This document shows positions 43,608 through 52,493 of a DNA stretch of 64,000 bases, piece after piece. The stretch spans positions 806,001 through 870,000 of the forward strand of contig NZ_CP046051.1 of NCBI RefSeq assembly GCF_013315815.1, read 5' to 3'. The DNA is from Caproicibacterium lactatifermentans. GTDB lineage: Bacteria > Bacillota > Clostridia > Oscillospirales > Acutalibacteraceae. Under the pieces are notes generated by a model, which had not been told where the DNA came from, searched no databases, and saw only the letters and a program-made list of their open reading frames with translations. Within the stretch, counting starts at the first letter, position 1. The number at the start of each line of letters is the position of its first letter. The position numbers and the translations under genes are program-made.

Positions 43608-44516
43608 ATGAATTTTATTCGGTACCGGATACACCGTGCGGCCACTACACTTGTGGCGGTTGCCGTTGTGCTGGCAGCGGCGGGCTGCCTGCATACTTCC
43701 GGCACAGTGCAGACGTCAGCGGTACCGACAAAGCTGACGGCGTCCGGTGTGCAGCTGCCGATTTTAATGTATCACAGTATGCTGCCGCCGTCTGTTCTGC
43801 GCGGCAAGTATATTGTTTCGCCATCCCTTTTTGAGAAAGATTTGCAGTATCTACAAAAAGAGAAATACACGACGGTTACCATGCAGAACCTGCTGGACTA
43901 TGTTCATGGGAAAGGGGATCTGCCACAGAAGCCGATTATCATCAGCTTTGATGACGGCTACTATAACAACTACAAATATGCTTATCCGCTGCTGAAAAAG
44001 TATCATATGAAAATGATTTTTTCGCCTATTGGCATCTGTACGGAACAGTACAGCAAAGGGGACAGTGACCATTGGACATATTCCCATGTGACGTGGAAAG
44101 AATTGGACGAGATGCTGAAAAGCGGCACGACTGAAGTGCAGAACCATACTTATAACCTGCACCATGACCGCAAAAGCGGCCGGCTGGGTGTCAGTAAGCG
44201 CCGCAGTGAAAGTGTTGCTGACTATCAGAAAATGCTGCGCGGTGACCTTTCCTATATGCAGGACCTGATGTATCAGCATACAGGCGTGCATATGAACACC
44301 TTTGTCTATCCGTTTGGCGCCATGAGTGAGGCCACCGGGGACGTGATCCGTTCGCTCGGCTTCCAGGCGACCATGACCTGCACGGAGCATATTAATGTTA
44401 TTACACGGGACCCGGAGTGCCTATATGGTTTGGGCCGTTATCTGCGCCCGCCGGACATCACGCCGGAACAGTTTTTTGCCAAAAAGATTCTTCCGGCGGG
44501 GCAAAAGCTGAAATAA
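43608..44516 (+). CDS. Polysaccharide deacetylase, lipoprotein
   Basis: 302 residues. A lipobox LAAAGC (Cys at about 27) follows a hydrophobic signal, so the mature protein is anchored outside the membrane. The NodB domain has ILMYHSMLPPSVLRGKY, IISFDDGYYNN (catalytic Asp and metal Asp) and NHTYNLHHD (metal His pair), then YPFGAMSEATGDVIRSLGFQ and GRYLRPPDI. It should remove acetyl groups from GlcNAc or peptidoglycan-type sugars. A good ribosome site (GAGGGGGG) precedes the ATG. A terminator follows. Confidence 0.9.
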   Translation: MNFIRYRIHRAATTLVAVAVVLAAAGCLHTSGTVQTSAVPTKLTASGVQLPILMYHSMLPPSVLRGKYIVSPSLFEKDLQYLQKEKYTTVTMQNLLDYVHGKGDLPQKPIIISFDDGYYNNYKYAYPLLKKYHMKMIFSPIGICTEQYSKGDSDHWTYSHVTWKELDEMLKSGTTEVQNHTYNLHHDRKSGRLGVSKRRSESVADYQKMLRGDLSYMQDLMYQHTGVHMNTFVYPFGAMSEATGDVIRSLGFQATMTCTEHINVITRDPECLYGLGRYLRPPDITPEQFFAKKILPAGQKLK

Positions 44517-44562
44517 AAAAGGTACTCTTCCTACAGTGCAGTTGTGGGAAGAGTACCTTTTT
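44515..44562. terminator. Bidirectional terminator between deacetylase and P-type ATPase
   Basis: GGTACTCTTCC (44521-44531) pairs with GGAAGAGTACC (44547-44557), flanked by A6 and T5. Confidence 0.9.
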
Positions 44563-44574
44563 CTATATCATCGG

Positions 44575-46923
44575 TTAATTTACACGACGCATTAAAATGC
44601 GTTCAATCAGGTGTAGGAACATCATAAACATACTGACCGAAGCGAAAATCAGCGGAAGCAGAATCAGCAGCATGGGTGCGTTCAGCGGTGTCAAGCTGAA
44701 CATATTTCCCATAAAGATATAAGCCAGCACAAAGGCTACACACATTGTGACAAACAACAGAACGTGCTTGCCGTTAAAGGGCATACATACGCGGAATAGA
44801 ATCATAAACATAGTGAAAGCCATGAGAACCACCGCCGCGGTTGAAAGCTGCTCATAGGGAAGTTTAACGTAGAAGTTGACGGCTTCCAACAGAAGCACGC
44901 TGAACACCATCGTCAATGTGCCGGGAATGGCCTTTTTAATGATATTTAACATAAATCGGCCGTGCAGCCGTTCTCGGTTTGGTTCCAGGGAAAGGACGAA
45001 GGACGGGAAGCCAATTGCCAGCGCATTCAAAAGCGTAAACTGAATGGGCTGGAACGGATAACGGCTTTGGATAAAGATAAAACAAACAGCCAAAATGGTG
45101 CTGAAAAATGCTTTGATGAGGAACAGCGACGAGGAGCGCTGCAGGTTGTTGATGGAACGCCGGCCTTCTGCCACAATATGCGGCATGGAAGCAAAATCAG
45201 AATCCAGCAGCACAATCTGGGAAACCGTGCGGGCAGCGTCACTGCCCGAGGCCATGGCGATGCTGCAGTCGCTTTCTTTCAGTGCGAGCACATCGTTGAC
45301 GCCGTCACCGGTCATTGCTACTGTGTGACCGTCCGCTTTTAATGCCTTAACAATCTGCAGTTTCTGCTGTGGTGTCACACGCCCAAACACCGTGTATTTT
45401 CGTACAGCGGCTTGAATTTCTTCGTTGGTATGCAGCGTTGTGGCGTCTACCCAGCGGTCAGCATGTTCTAAGCCGGCCTTTTTGGCAATATTGGCGACCG
45501 TGACGGCACTGTCACCGGAGATGACTTTCAGGTCCACGTTTTGGTCCGCAAAGTATTGCAGCGTTTCGCGTGCACTTTTGCGGATACGGTCGCTGAGATA
45601 CAGCAGGGCAATGGGCTGAATGTCCGTTGGCAGTTCCCTGCCGTCCGCTTCAAATGGCAGGGAACTGTGTGCCAGCAGCAAAACACGCTGGCCCTTTGCG
45701 GCTGCTTTGTCCTCTTTTTCATGCAGCGATGCAAACCGTTCACCCATAATAAACTCACCGGCACCGATAACGAATGTCCCATGGTCCGCAAAATTGACGC
45801 CGCTCCATTTGCGTGCGGAGGAAAACGGAACAGTGGACAGGCTTTCCCAGCCGGGGTTATCCGGATACTTTTCCCGCATGGCTTGCGCGGTCGGGTTTTG
45901 GTCCTGTAGGGTGAATGTGACCGCGGCGACCGCAGCCCCCATCTGTTCTGGTGTCAGTGTATTGATCAGTGGCTCCATCTCGTCCACTTGCATGGCGCCT
46001 TCTGTGATGGTGCCGGTTTTATCCAGACAAATTGTGTCCACCCGTGCCAGCATTTCTATAGAATACAGCTCCTGTACGAGGGCATTATGGAACGAAAGGC
46101 GTACCACACTGCTTGCCAGCACGATACTAGTCAGCAGTACCAGTCCTTCCGGAACCATGCCGACCAGAGCGGCTACCGTACTGACGATTGCCTGTGCATA
46201 GCTGGAATTTGACACGACCATTTCTTTGTAAAAAAGCACCAGCCCTACCGGGATTAGGGCGAAGCCGATAATGCGGATAATGAGATTGATACTTTTCATA
46301 ATCTCGCTGTTTGTCTTTTTTACATATTTTGCGCTGCCGGTAATTTTGGCGGCGTAATTTTCTTTGCCAACGTGTTCTACCTGTGCACGGCAGGTACCGG
46401 AAACGATGAAGCTTCCGGAAAGCAGGTGGTCACCAACCTGCTTTACAATAGGGTCGCTTTCGCCGGTAATCAAGGATTCGTTGACTTCACAGCTACCGGA
46501 TGCCACCACACAGTCGGAACAAATTTGGTTGCCGGTTGTCAGCTGTAAAATATCATCCAGAACGATATGAGAAACCGATATATCCCACAGCTTGCCGTCA
46601 CGCAGAACATGGGCTTTGGGGGAGGAAATGAGGGAAAGTTTGTCAATCGTTTTCTTGGCGCGTATCTCCTGAAAGCAGCCCACAATGGTATTGCACACCG
46701 CCACGCCGATAAACAGCATATTTTTATAGGAACCAACGGAAAAAACCAGCGCACCTAAAATGAGGTTTAATATATTAAAAGGGGTAATAATATTTTTGCG
46801 GACAATTTGCCCGACACTTTGCGTCTTCATTTCCTCTTCGCCGTTGATGAGTCCCTGCTGGGTGCGCGTGCGCACTTCTTCACGCGACAGCCCTGTTTGG
46901 GTGTCGGTCGGTAAACGTTCCAT
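44575..46923 (-). CDS. P-type cation-transporting ATPase, specificity unassigned
   Basis: 782 residues from the ATG at 46921-46923, with AAGGAG eight bases upstream. P-type landmarks: VNESLITGESDPI (actuator TGES), the helix-4 motif VPEGLVLLTSIVLAS, DKTGTITEGAM (phosphorylation Asp), and MTGDGVNDVLALKESDCSIA (hinge). About ten membrane helices. The PEGL ion-site motif resembles the P2/Exp7-like group rather than heavy-metal (CPx) pumps; the ion is unknown. The gene stands alone, with a terminator at 44515-44562. Confidence 0.92.
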   Translation of the reverse strand: MERLPTDTQTGLSREEVRTRTQQGLINGEEEMKTQSVGQIVRKNIITPFNILNLILGALVFSVGSYKNMLFIGVAVCNTIVGCFQEIRAKKTIDKLSLISSPKAHVLRDGKLWDISVSHIVLDDILQLTTGNQICSDCVVASGSCEVNESLITGESDPIVKQVGDHLLSGSFIVSGTCRAQVEHVGKENYAAKITGSAKYVKKTNSEIMKSINLIIRIIGFALIPVGLVLFYKEMVVSNSSYAQAIVSTVAALVGMVPEGLVLLTSIVLASSVVRLSFHNALVQELYSIEMLARVDTICLDKTGTITEGAMQVDEMEPLINTLTPEQMGAAVAAVTFTLQDQNPTAQAMREKYPDNPGWESLSTVPFSSARKWSGVNFADHGTFVIGAGEFIMGERFASLHEKEDKAAAKGQRVLLLAHSSLPFEADGRELPTDIQPIALLYLSDRIRKSARETLQYFADQNVDLKVISGDSAVTVANIAKKAGLEHADRWVDATTLHTNEEIQAAVRKYTVFGRVTPQQKLQIVKALKADGHTVAMTGDGVNDVLALKESDCSIAMASGSDAARTVSQIVLLDSDFASMPHIVAEGRRSINNLQRSSSLFLIKAFFSTILAVCFIFIQSRYPFQPIQFTLLNALAIGFPSFVLSLEPNRERLHGRFMLNIIKKAIPGTLTMVFSVLLLEAVNFYVKLPYEQLSTAAVVLMAFTMFMILFRVCMPFNGKHVLLFVTMCVAFVLAYIFMGNMFSLTPLNAPMLLILLPLIFASVSMFMMFLHLIERILMRRVN

Positions 46924-47117
46924 ATCTTGCACTCCTTATCCGACAGAAAATCTATACTGAAAGTTATTATACTATATTCCGCAAGGCAGGGTACAGGAAA
47001 AAAGGTTTTTTTTGCAAAGCTTTTCTGAAAATTCACAAATTGATGCTGATTGACGCTGAAAAGAAAATAATTCACAAAAGGAGAAATAAAAAATTGACAT
47101 TTTCAGCACTTTCTTTC

Positions 47118-47145
47118 TTGCCTTTCTGCGAGGGAATGTTATAAT
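47118..47145 (+). promoter_or_regulatory. Promoter of the O-antigen-ligase-like gene
   Basis: TTGCCT (47118-47123), 16-nt spacer, TATAAT (47140-47145), 30 nt before the ATG. Confidence 0.6.
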
Positions 47146-47174
47146 TAGGTTACATCATTGAGAGATTTGCATGT

Positions 47175-48494
47175 ATGCGTCGGCGCTTTTTCCTTTTTGG
47201 CAGGATTATTTCTGCCAGAAAGGCTTTTTATCGCCCGGATACAGGAAAGGAGCTGGTCCATATCGCACAGGTAAAGGACCTGGTGGCGGCGGCAAAACGG
47301 GGCCTGCAAAAATTGCAGACAAACGCGGCTTTTGCCGACAAATGCCTTGCACTGGTGGTCATCGGTTCATTATATCTGCCCAGTACGGTCAGCGGTTTCA
47401 CTATTATTGCAGCTTCATTTTATGTCATGGCAAACTATCAGCGCCGGGGAAAGGTGTTTGGCGCGCCATATTTTAAGCTGTTGTTTGGTTCTTTTGTTTT
47501 TTCATTTTTTATATCGGCTTCTTATCGGAACTATATGGGTATGGCTATGACGCTGATGCTGCTGGCCATGATGGTATACGGCATGTATCTGCGCAGCGTG
47601 ATGACGCGCGGCCTGCTGGACGAAATGCTGGATCTTGCGTGCCTGATGAGTGTGCCCGCAGTGCTGGCGGCTGTCTTGCAGAAAGCAGTGACTTTTGCCG
47701 CCGATCCCAGTTACCGCCCGGTGTCCTTCTTTAATAACGCAAACTATTTCGGCATGATGATTGAGTTTACGGTGGCAATCATTCTGTACCGTGCCCTGCG
47801 CAACCGCCGTGCGTTGTCCATGTACACGGTCCTGTTGGGTGTAAACATGCTGGGACTGTATCTGTGTGGTTCCATGTCGGCGCTGGCGGCTGTGTCCTGT
47901 GGTATTTTTGTCTTTCTGCTGTGCAAGCACCGCCGCAAATTGGCTGGCCTGTACGGTATCGTGCTGGTGGCTTTCTTTGCAGTCAACAAGGTGGTGCCGG
48001 CACTGTTCCCCCGCACAGAGGCAATCTCTTATACAACGGATCAGCGCCTGTCTATTTGGCACGGAGCTGTTTCCGGCATTCTGCAGACACCTCTGTTTGG
48101 CCGCGGAATGCGTGCCTATAGCATAGTGCATGATTTATTTGGTACCTATCCCACATATCACTGCCATAACCTGTACCTTGACTGTCTGCTGGATTTTGGT
48201 ATTCTGGGCAGTGCAGTGATGCTGATTTTCGGCTGGTATTATCTGCGTGGCATTATCCGCCGTATTCGTGGCCGTCGGGCCTGCAATGCAGACCTGCTGT
48301 TTTTGACTGTACTCATTATGACATTAGTACACGGCTGCACAGATGTGACAATTTCCTGGACGCAGACAGGTATGCTGTTCTTTATTTTGTTCTCTGCCAC
48401 GGGCGTTTCGCTGCAGAGGAACCGTCAGACTTCGCTGTCCGTATCCCACAGCTATTACCACCAGTCACCGCGGACCGTAAAGTATTATCAGTAA
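47175..48494 (+). CDS. O-antigen ligase/polymerase-like membrane protein
   Basis: 439 residues with about ten to twelve membrane helices and a large central loop that starts around NKVVPALFPRTEAISYTTDQ. The core after it (DQRLSIWHGAVSGILQTPLF, then GRGMRAYSIV and HCHNLYLDCLLDFGILGSAV) has the Wzy_C/WaaL pattern of conserved Arg and His. Such proteins polymerise or transfer surface glycans on the outer face of the membrane. A 50-residue basic N-terminal extension precedes the first helix. It is not next to glycosyltransferases here, so it may work with the loci at 1-3 kb or 11-19 kb. Confidence 0.82.
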   Translation: MRRRFFLFGRIISARKAFYRPDTGKELVHIAQVKDLVAAAKRGLQKLQTNAAFADKCLALVVIGSLYLPSTVSGFTIIAASFYVMANYQRRGKVFGAPYFKLLFGSFVFSFFISASYRNYMGMAMTLMLLAMMVYGMYLRSVMTRGLLDEMLDLACLMSVPAVLAAVLQKAVTFAADPSYRPVSFFNNANYFGMMIEFTVAIILYRALRNRRALSMYTVLLGVNMLGLYLCGSMSALAAVSCGIFVFLLCKHRRKLAGLYGIVLVAFFAVNKVVPALFPRTEAISYTTDQRLSIWHGAVSGILQTPLFGRGMRAYSIVHDLFGTYPTYHCHNLYLDCLLDFGILGSAVMLIFGWYYLRGIIRRIRGRRACNADLLFLTVLIMTLVHGCTDVTISWTQTGMLFFILFSATGVSLQRNRQTSLSVSHSYYHQSPRTVKYYQ

Positions 48495-48528
48495 AGAAGA
48501 CGGGTCTTCAGACCTGCCTGCAGCTAAT

Positions 48529-48573
48529 AAAAAGCGATGTATCTGCTTTCTAAAACAGATGCATCGCTTTTTT
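48529..48573. terminator. Bidirectional terminator between the polymerase-like gene and ribH
   Basis: AAAGCGATGTATCTG (48531-48545) pairs with CAGATGCATCGCTTT (48556-48570), flanked by A and T runs. Confidence 0.9.
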
Positions 48574-48588
48574 GCTGTTTTTTGGAAG

Positions 48589-49056
48589 TTAGGCTTTCAG
48601 TTCCCGAATCAGGTTAACCATCTCAATGGCACCGCTGGCGCACTCAAAGCCCTTGTTGCCGGCCTTGGAACCGGCACGCTCCAGCGCCTGCTCCAGGTTT
48701 TCCGTTGTCAGCACACCAAACATTACCGGAATACCGCTGGAAAGGGATACCTGCGCGATTCCTTTGGACATCTCACTGCAGACATAATCATAGTGGCTGG
48801 TGCTGCCGCGGATAACGGCGCCCAAACAGATAACGGCTTCATAGCGGCCGCTGGTTGCCATTTTGGAAGCAATCAGCGGAATTTCAAATGCGCCGGGTAC
48901 CCACGCAAGGTCAATATCATTGTCATTTACATTGTGACGTTTCAGACCATCCAGTGCGCCGCCAATCAGCTTGTTGGTAATTAGTTCATTGAAACGGGAA
49001 GCGACAATACCGACCTTGATGTGTTCCGATACCAGTTTTCCTTCTAAAGTACGCAT
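48589..49056 (-). CDS. ribH: 6,7-dimethyl-8-ribityllumazine synthase
   Basis: 155 residues: [58 protein letters not shown] and [19 protein letters not shown], all diagnostic. It condenses the pyrimidine made by RibD with the dihydroxybutanone phosphate made by RibBA, the step before riboflavin synthase. Last gene of the rib operon. Confidence 0.98.
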   Translation of the reverse strand: MRTLEGKLVSEHIKVGIVASRFNELITNKLIGGALDGLKRHNVNDNDIDLAWVPGAFEIPLIASKMATSGRYEAVICLGAVIRGSTSHYDYVCSEMSKGIAQVSLSSGIPVMFGVLTTENLEQALERAGSKAGNKGFECASGAIEMVNLIRELKA

Positions 49057-49110
49057 GATGCAGATCTCCTTTTATATCTTTACTTTATCGCACCGTTCTT
49101 TTCATAAAGT

Positions 49111-50310
49111 TCAGTAGTTGAGAATATGGCCCATCTTTTTTTCTTTCGTCTGCAGGTAGAATAGGTCATAGTGGTTTGCAGGAATCTGTATTGGCACTCG
49201 TTCGATGATTTTCATACCGTAGTCTTCCAGCTGATAAACCTTGTCCGGGTTGTTGGTCAGCAGGCGCAACGTCTTTGCGCCGAGGTCCTGCAGGATTTGC
49301 GCGCCGATATAGTATTCACGCAGGTCACTGGCAAAACCGAGGGCGAGGTTTGCCTCCACAGTATCCATACCTTGGTCCTGCAGTTCGTAGGCACGCAGCT
49401 TGTTGATAAGGCCAATACCGCGTCCTTCCTGCCGCATATACAGAAGAATACCGCGGCCTTCCTGCTCAATCATCTGCATGGCGGCGGCCAGCTGCTGGCC
49501 ACAGTCACAGCGGGCCGAACCAAAGGCATCTCCGGTCAGGCACTCGGAATGAACGCGGCACAGCAGGTTCTTGCCGTCGCCAATGTCACCCTTTACCAGC
49601 GCCACATGATGTTCTCCATTTAATTCATTGACATAGCCGTAGGCTACAAAGTTGCCGTACTTAGTGGGCAGTTTTGCCTTTGCAACGCACTCAACCAACT
49701 TATCGTGCTTTTTGCGGTAGTCCTGCAGTGCTTTAATGGTAATAAATTTAATGCCCCATTTTTGTGCCATTTTCTTCAGTTCGGCGGTACGCATCATGGT
49801 GCCGTCCTCACGCATAATTTCACAGCACAAGCCGCACTGTTTCAGGCCAGCAAGGCGCAGCAGGTCTACGGTTGCTTCCGTGTGACCGCTGCGTTCCAGC
49901 ACGCCGCCTTTTTTGGCACGCAGCGGGAACATATGGCCTGGGCGGCGGAAGTCTTCCGGATGAACATCGTCTTCCACACATTTGCGGGCAGTTATGCCAC
50001 GCTCCTCGGCAGAAATACCGGTGGTGGTGCTGACATGGTCAATGGACACTGTGAAAGCGGTTTCATGGTTGTCGGTGTTGTTGCTGACCATCTGCGGCAG
50101 CAGCAGTTTATCGCATATCTCGTTGCTCATGGGCATACAGATGAGCCCTTTGGCATGAGAAGCCATAAAATTCACGTTTTCAGTTGTCGCAAACTGGGCT
50201 GCACAAATTAGATCACCCTCGTTTTCCCGGTCCGGGTCGTCTGTGGCTAAGATAAGCTTTCCCTGTTTCAAATCTTCCAGTGCTTCTTCAATCGTGCTGA
50301 ACTCAAACAT
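49111..50310 (-). CDS. ribBA: Bifunctional DHBP synthase / GTP cyclohydrolase II
   Basis: 399 residues. The RibB half (1-205) has [23 protein letters not shown]-like [18 protein letters not shown] and [13 protein letters not shown]; the RibA half (206-399) has the zinc site [15 protein letters not shown] and [18 protein letters not shown]. It makes both riboflavin precursors, from ribulose-5-phosphate and GTP. It lies between ribE (3-nt gap) and ribH. Confidence 0.98.
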   Translation of the reverse strand: MFEFSTIEEALEDLKQGKLILATDDPDRENEGDLICAAQFATTENVNFMASHAKGLICMPMSNEICDKLLLPQMVSNNTDNHETAFTVSIDHVSTTTGISAEERGITARKCVEDDVHPEDFRRPGHMFPLRAKKGGVLERSGHTEATVDLLRLAGLKQCGLCCEIMREDGTMMRTAELKKMAQKWGIKFITIKALQDYRKKHDKLVECVAKAKLPTKYGNFVAYGYVNELNGEHHVALVKGDIGDGKNLLCRVHSECLTGDAFGSARCDCGQQLAAAMQMIEQEGRGILLYMRQEGRGIGLINKLRAYELQDQGMDTVEANLALGFASDLREYYIGAQILQDLGAKTLRLLTNNPDKVYQLEDYGMKIIERVPIQIPANHYDLFYLQTKEKKMGHILNY

Positions 50311-50313
50311 ACG

Positions 50314-50964
50314 TTAATCCTCCATTCTGTATTTCAAATCCTGGTAAACTATATTTTTGTGGGAGTGGTTGGGTGGGGAAAGGTTCAAAAATTTTTCTGT
50401 ATACTTCCCGATGATATCGGTTTCCAAATTAACGGTACTGCCGCGCCGCAGGTACTGCAGCGTCGTATGTGCCGTTGTAAAAGGAATGACGGAAATGGAA
50501 AAATCAGTGCCTGTCACATTGGCTACGGTCAGGCTGATACCGTCCACGGTGATGGAACCTTTCTCCACAATATACCGCAGAAGCTCGTTCCCAGCACGAA
50601 TGGTGTACCAGACAGCGTTGTCGTCACGGGATACAGAAGTTACTGTTCCGGTGCCATCCACATGGCCTGTCACCAAGTGCCCGCCGAAGCGTCCGTTTGC
50701 AGCCATGGCACGTTCCAGATTAACTGGACTGCCGTGATGCAGCAGATGGAAAGAAGTGCGGTTCATGGTTTCATGTACAGCGTCTGCCGTAAAGGTGGTA
50801 GGGGACAGGGCGGTTACGGTCAGACAAACGCCGTTTACTGCAATGCTGTCGCCCAGATGGCTGCCCTGCAGCACTTTGTCTGCGCGGATTGTCAGGGATG
50901 CGGAAGCGGCACCCTGTCGGATAGCCTGTACAGTACCCACTTCTTCAATGATTCCTGTAAACAT
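50314..50964 (-). CDS. ribE: Riboflavin synthase alpha chain
   Basis: 216 residues from the ATG at 50962-50964, which shares one base with the ribD stop; a GTG one codon earlier is also possible. Two lumazine-binding repeats are seen: MFTGIIEEVGTVQAIRQGAA with SIAVNGVCLTVTALSPTTFT, and GGHLVTGHVDGTGTVTSVSR with SITVDGISLTVANVTG. It dismutates two lumazines to riboflavin. Symbol follows the ribD-E-BA-H convention. Confidence 0.97.
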   Translation of the reverse strand: MFTGIIEEVGTVQAIRQGAASASLTIRADKVLQGSHLGDSIAVNGVCLTVTALSPTTFTADAVHETMNRTSFHLLHHGSPVNLERAMAANGRFGGHLVTGHVDGTGTVTSVSRDDNAVWYTIRAGNELLRYIVEKGSITVDGISLTVANVTGTDFSISVIPFTTAHTTLQYLRRGSTVNLETDIIGKYTEKFLNLSPPNHSHKNIVYQDLKYRMED

Positions 50965-52052
50965 CACAGCACCCGGCTTTCCAGCAGCAGGTCATCACCC
51001 AGACGGGTAATCGTGGGCGGGGAGAGACGGACGGCGTCCTGCGGTGAAGCAGCGCCCGTACCGCCAATGGGGGATTTTGCGGCGGCACCGCCGAAAAGCT
51101 TTGGCGCGATATATGCCTGTACTTTCTCTATGATGCCGCTTTGCAGGGCGGACCAATTTAGTTCCGCACCGCCCTCTACAATAACGCTGTCCAATTTTCG
51201 TCGACCCAGCTCCTGCATCAGCTGGGCAAGGTCCACATGACTGTTTTTTTTCGGTATCTGTAAGATTTCACACCCGGCTTTGCGATAGGGCTCCTGTCGT
51301 TGCGTGTCCGCACAGCAGGTTGCCAGCAGTGTGGGGACCTGACCGGCTGTTGTCACCACCTTTGCGGTGAGCGGTGTGCGCAGATGTGTATCACAGATGA
51401 CGCGCACTGGATTTTGTCCGCCCTCCGGCAGTCGGCAGGTCAGCAGTGGGTCGTCCGCCAGCACAGTGCCGACACCCACTAAAATGACCGTATAGCGGTT
51501 CCGGTCCCGATGAACCTGCTCGCGGGCTTCTTCTCCAGTAATCCACTTGGAAAGGCTGGTCGCAGTTGCTATTTTTCCGTCCATAGTCATGGCATACTTT
51601 AAAATACCATAAGGAACATGATGTTGAATGAAATAGAAAAATGGTTCGTTGAGCTGGTTACATTCTTCCCGAAGGACGCCTTCCGTTACCGAAATGCCGT
51701 GTTCCCGCAGAATGCGCACACCCTTTCCGCCTACCAACGGGTTCGGGTCAGGGGAGCCGACCACCACGCGGCGAATGCCGTTTTGAATAACCGCGTCCGT
51801 ACAGGGTGGTGTTTTGCCCCAGTGACAGCAGGGTTCCAGTGTGACATAAAGGGTTGCGCCGCTGGCCAATTCTGTGCAGTCAGCCAGCGCGTTGCGCTCG
51901 GCGTGCAGCCCGCCGTACTTTTGGTGGAATCCCTGCCCAATGATGCGCCCGTCTTTTACAATAACGGCGCCGACCATTGGGTTCGGGTCCACTTTTCCAC
52001 TGCCTTTTTTGGCAAGGGAAAGGGCCAAACGCATATACGCTTCATCCGTCAT
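50964..52052 (-). CDS. ribD: Bifunctional pyrimidine deaminase/reductase RibD
   Basis: 362 residues. The deaminase half shows GLHAERNALADCTELASG and the zinc site EPCCHWGKTPPCTDAVIQNG; the reductase half starts near GILKYAMTMDGKIATATSLS and includes VIVEGGAELNWSALQSG. First gene of the rib operon, read from the promoter at 52372-52400 through the FMN riboswitch. GAGGTG lies seven bases before the ATG. Confidence 0.97.
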   Translation of the reverse strand: MTDEAYMRLALSLAKKGSGKVDPNPMVGAVIVKDGRIIGQGFHQKYGGLHAERNALADCTELASGATLYVTLEPCCHWGKTPPCTDAVIQNGIRRVVVGSPDPNPLVGGKGVRILREHGISVTEGVLREECNQLNEPFFYFIQHHVPYGILKYAMTMDGKIATATSLSKWITGEEAREQVHRDRNRYTVILVGVGTVLADDPLLTCRLPEGGQNPVRVICDTHLRTPLTAKVVTTAGQVPTLLATCCADTQRQEPYRKAGCEILQIPKKNSHVDLAQLMQELGRRKLDSVIVEGGAELNWSALQSGIIEKVQAYIAPKLFGGAAAKSPIGGTGAASPQDAVRLSPPTITRLGDDLLLESRVL

Positions 52053-52078
52053 GAAAAATCACCTCATGTATAAAAATG

Positions 52079-52104
52079 CCCTGAATAGAATTGACCATTC
52101 AGGG
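52079..52104 (-). repeat. Small hairpin between rib terminator and ribD
   Basis: CCCTGAAT (52079-52086) pairs with ATTCAGGG (52097-52104), 27 nt before the ribD start. Its role is unclear. Confidence 0.4.
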
Positions 52105-52152
52105 TATGACAGTTTTTGACGGCGTGCAAGGATATCCTGCTGCGGCACATAC

Positions 52153-52186
52153 AAAAAAGTCCTGGAATGACAGCGCATTCCAGGAC
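52153..52186 (-). terminator. Riboswitch-controlled terminator
   Basis: On the minus strand GTCCTGGAATG pairs with CATTCCAGGAC, followed by six T. It lies between the FMN aptamer and ribD and would be the regulated off-state stop. Confidence 0.85.
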
Positions 52187-52245
52187 AAATAAACGTATGA
52201 AATACAGGCAGACCTATTTTCACACAGCTTTACTCTTCTTTTATT

Positions 52246-52343
52246 CAGACTTTTACTGCCGGCTTTGGAATTTCACCAAATCATGCCTTGCGGCTCGTGG
52301 GCTTTACCACCGATAGGGAATTGCACCCTGCCCTGAAGATTTT
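52246..52343 (-). promoter_or_regulatory. FMN riboswitch (RFN element)
   Basis: The minus strand has the conserved core: ATCTTCAGGGCAGGGTGCAA, AATTCCC, ATCGGTGGTAAAGCCCACGA, then GAGCC and GAAATTCCAAAGCCGGCAGT. It controls ribD-ribE-ribBA-ribH through the terminator at 52153-52186: FMN binding should favour termination. Confidence 0.95.
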
Positions 52344-52371
52344 ACCTATTCAGTTTGTTGAACTATGTTAT

Positions 52372-52400
52372 AGTATAGACAATCTTTGTGAAAATGTCAA
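52372..52400 (-). promoter_or_regulatory. Promoter of the rib operon
   Basis: Minus strand: TTGACA (52395-52400), 17-nt spacer, TATACT (52372-52377). Confidence 0.9.
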
Positions 52401-52442
52401 TATAATTTTTTGAAAAAAGAATATAATTCCATAGGAATGTGC

Positions 52443-52485
52443 AAAAAGCGCCCCGAAAGCCACACAAAATCCGGCCGGGGCGCCA
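52443..52485 (-). terminator. Terminator of glnS
   Basis: GCGCCCCG (52448-52455) pairs with CGGGGCGC (52476-52483), with A5 on the left giving the U-run on the minus strand. Confidence 0.85.
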
Positions 52486-52493
52486 AAAGGATT

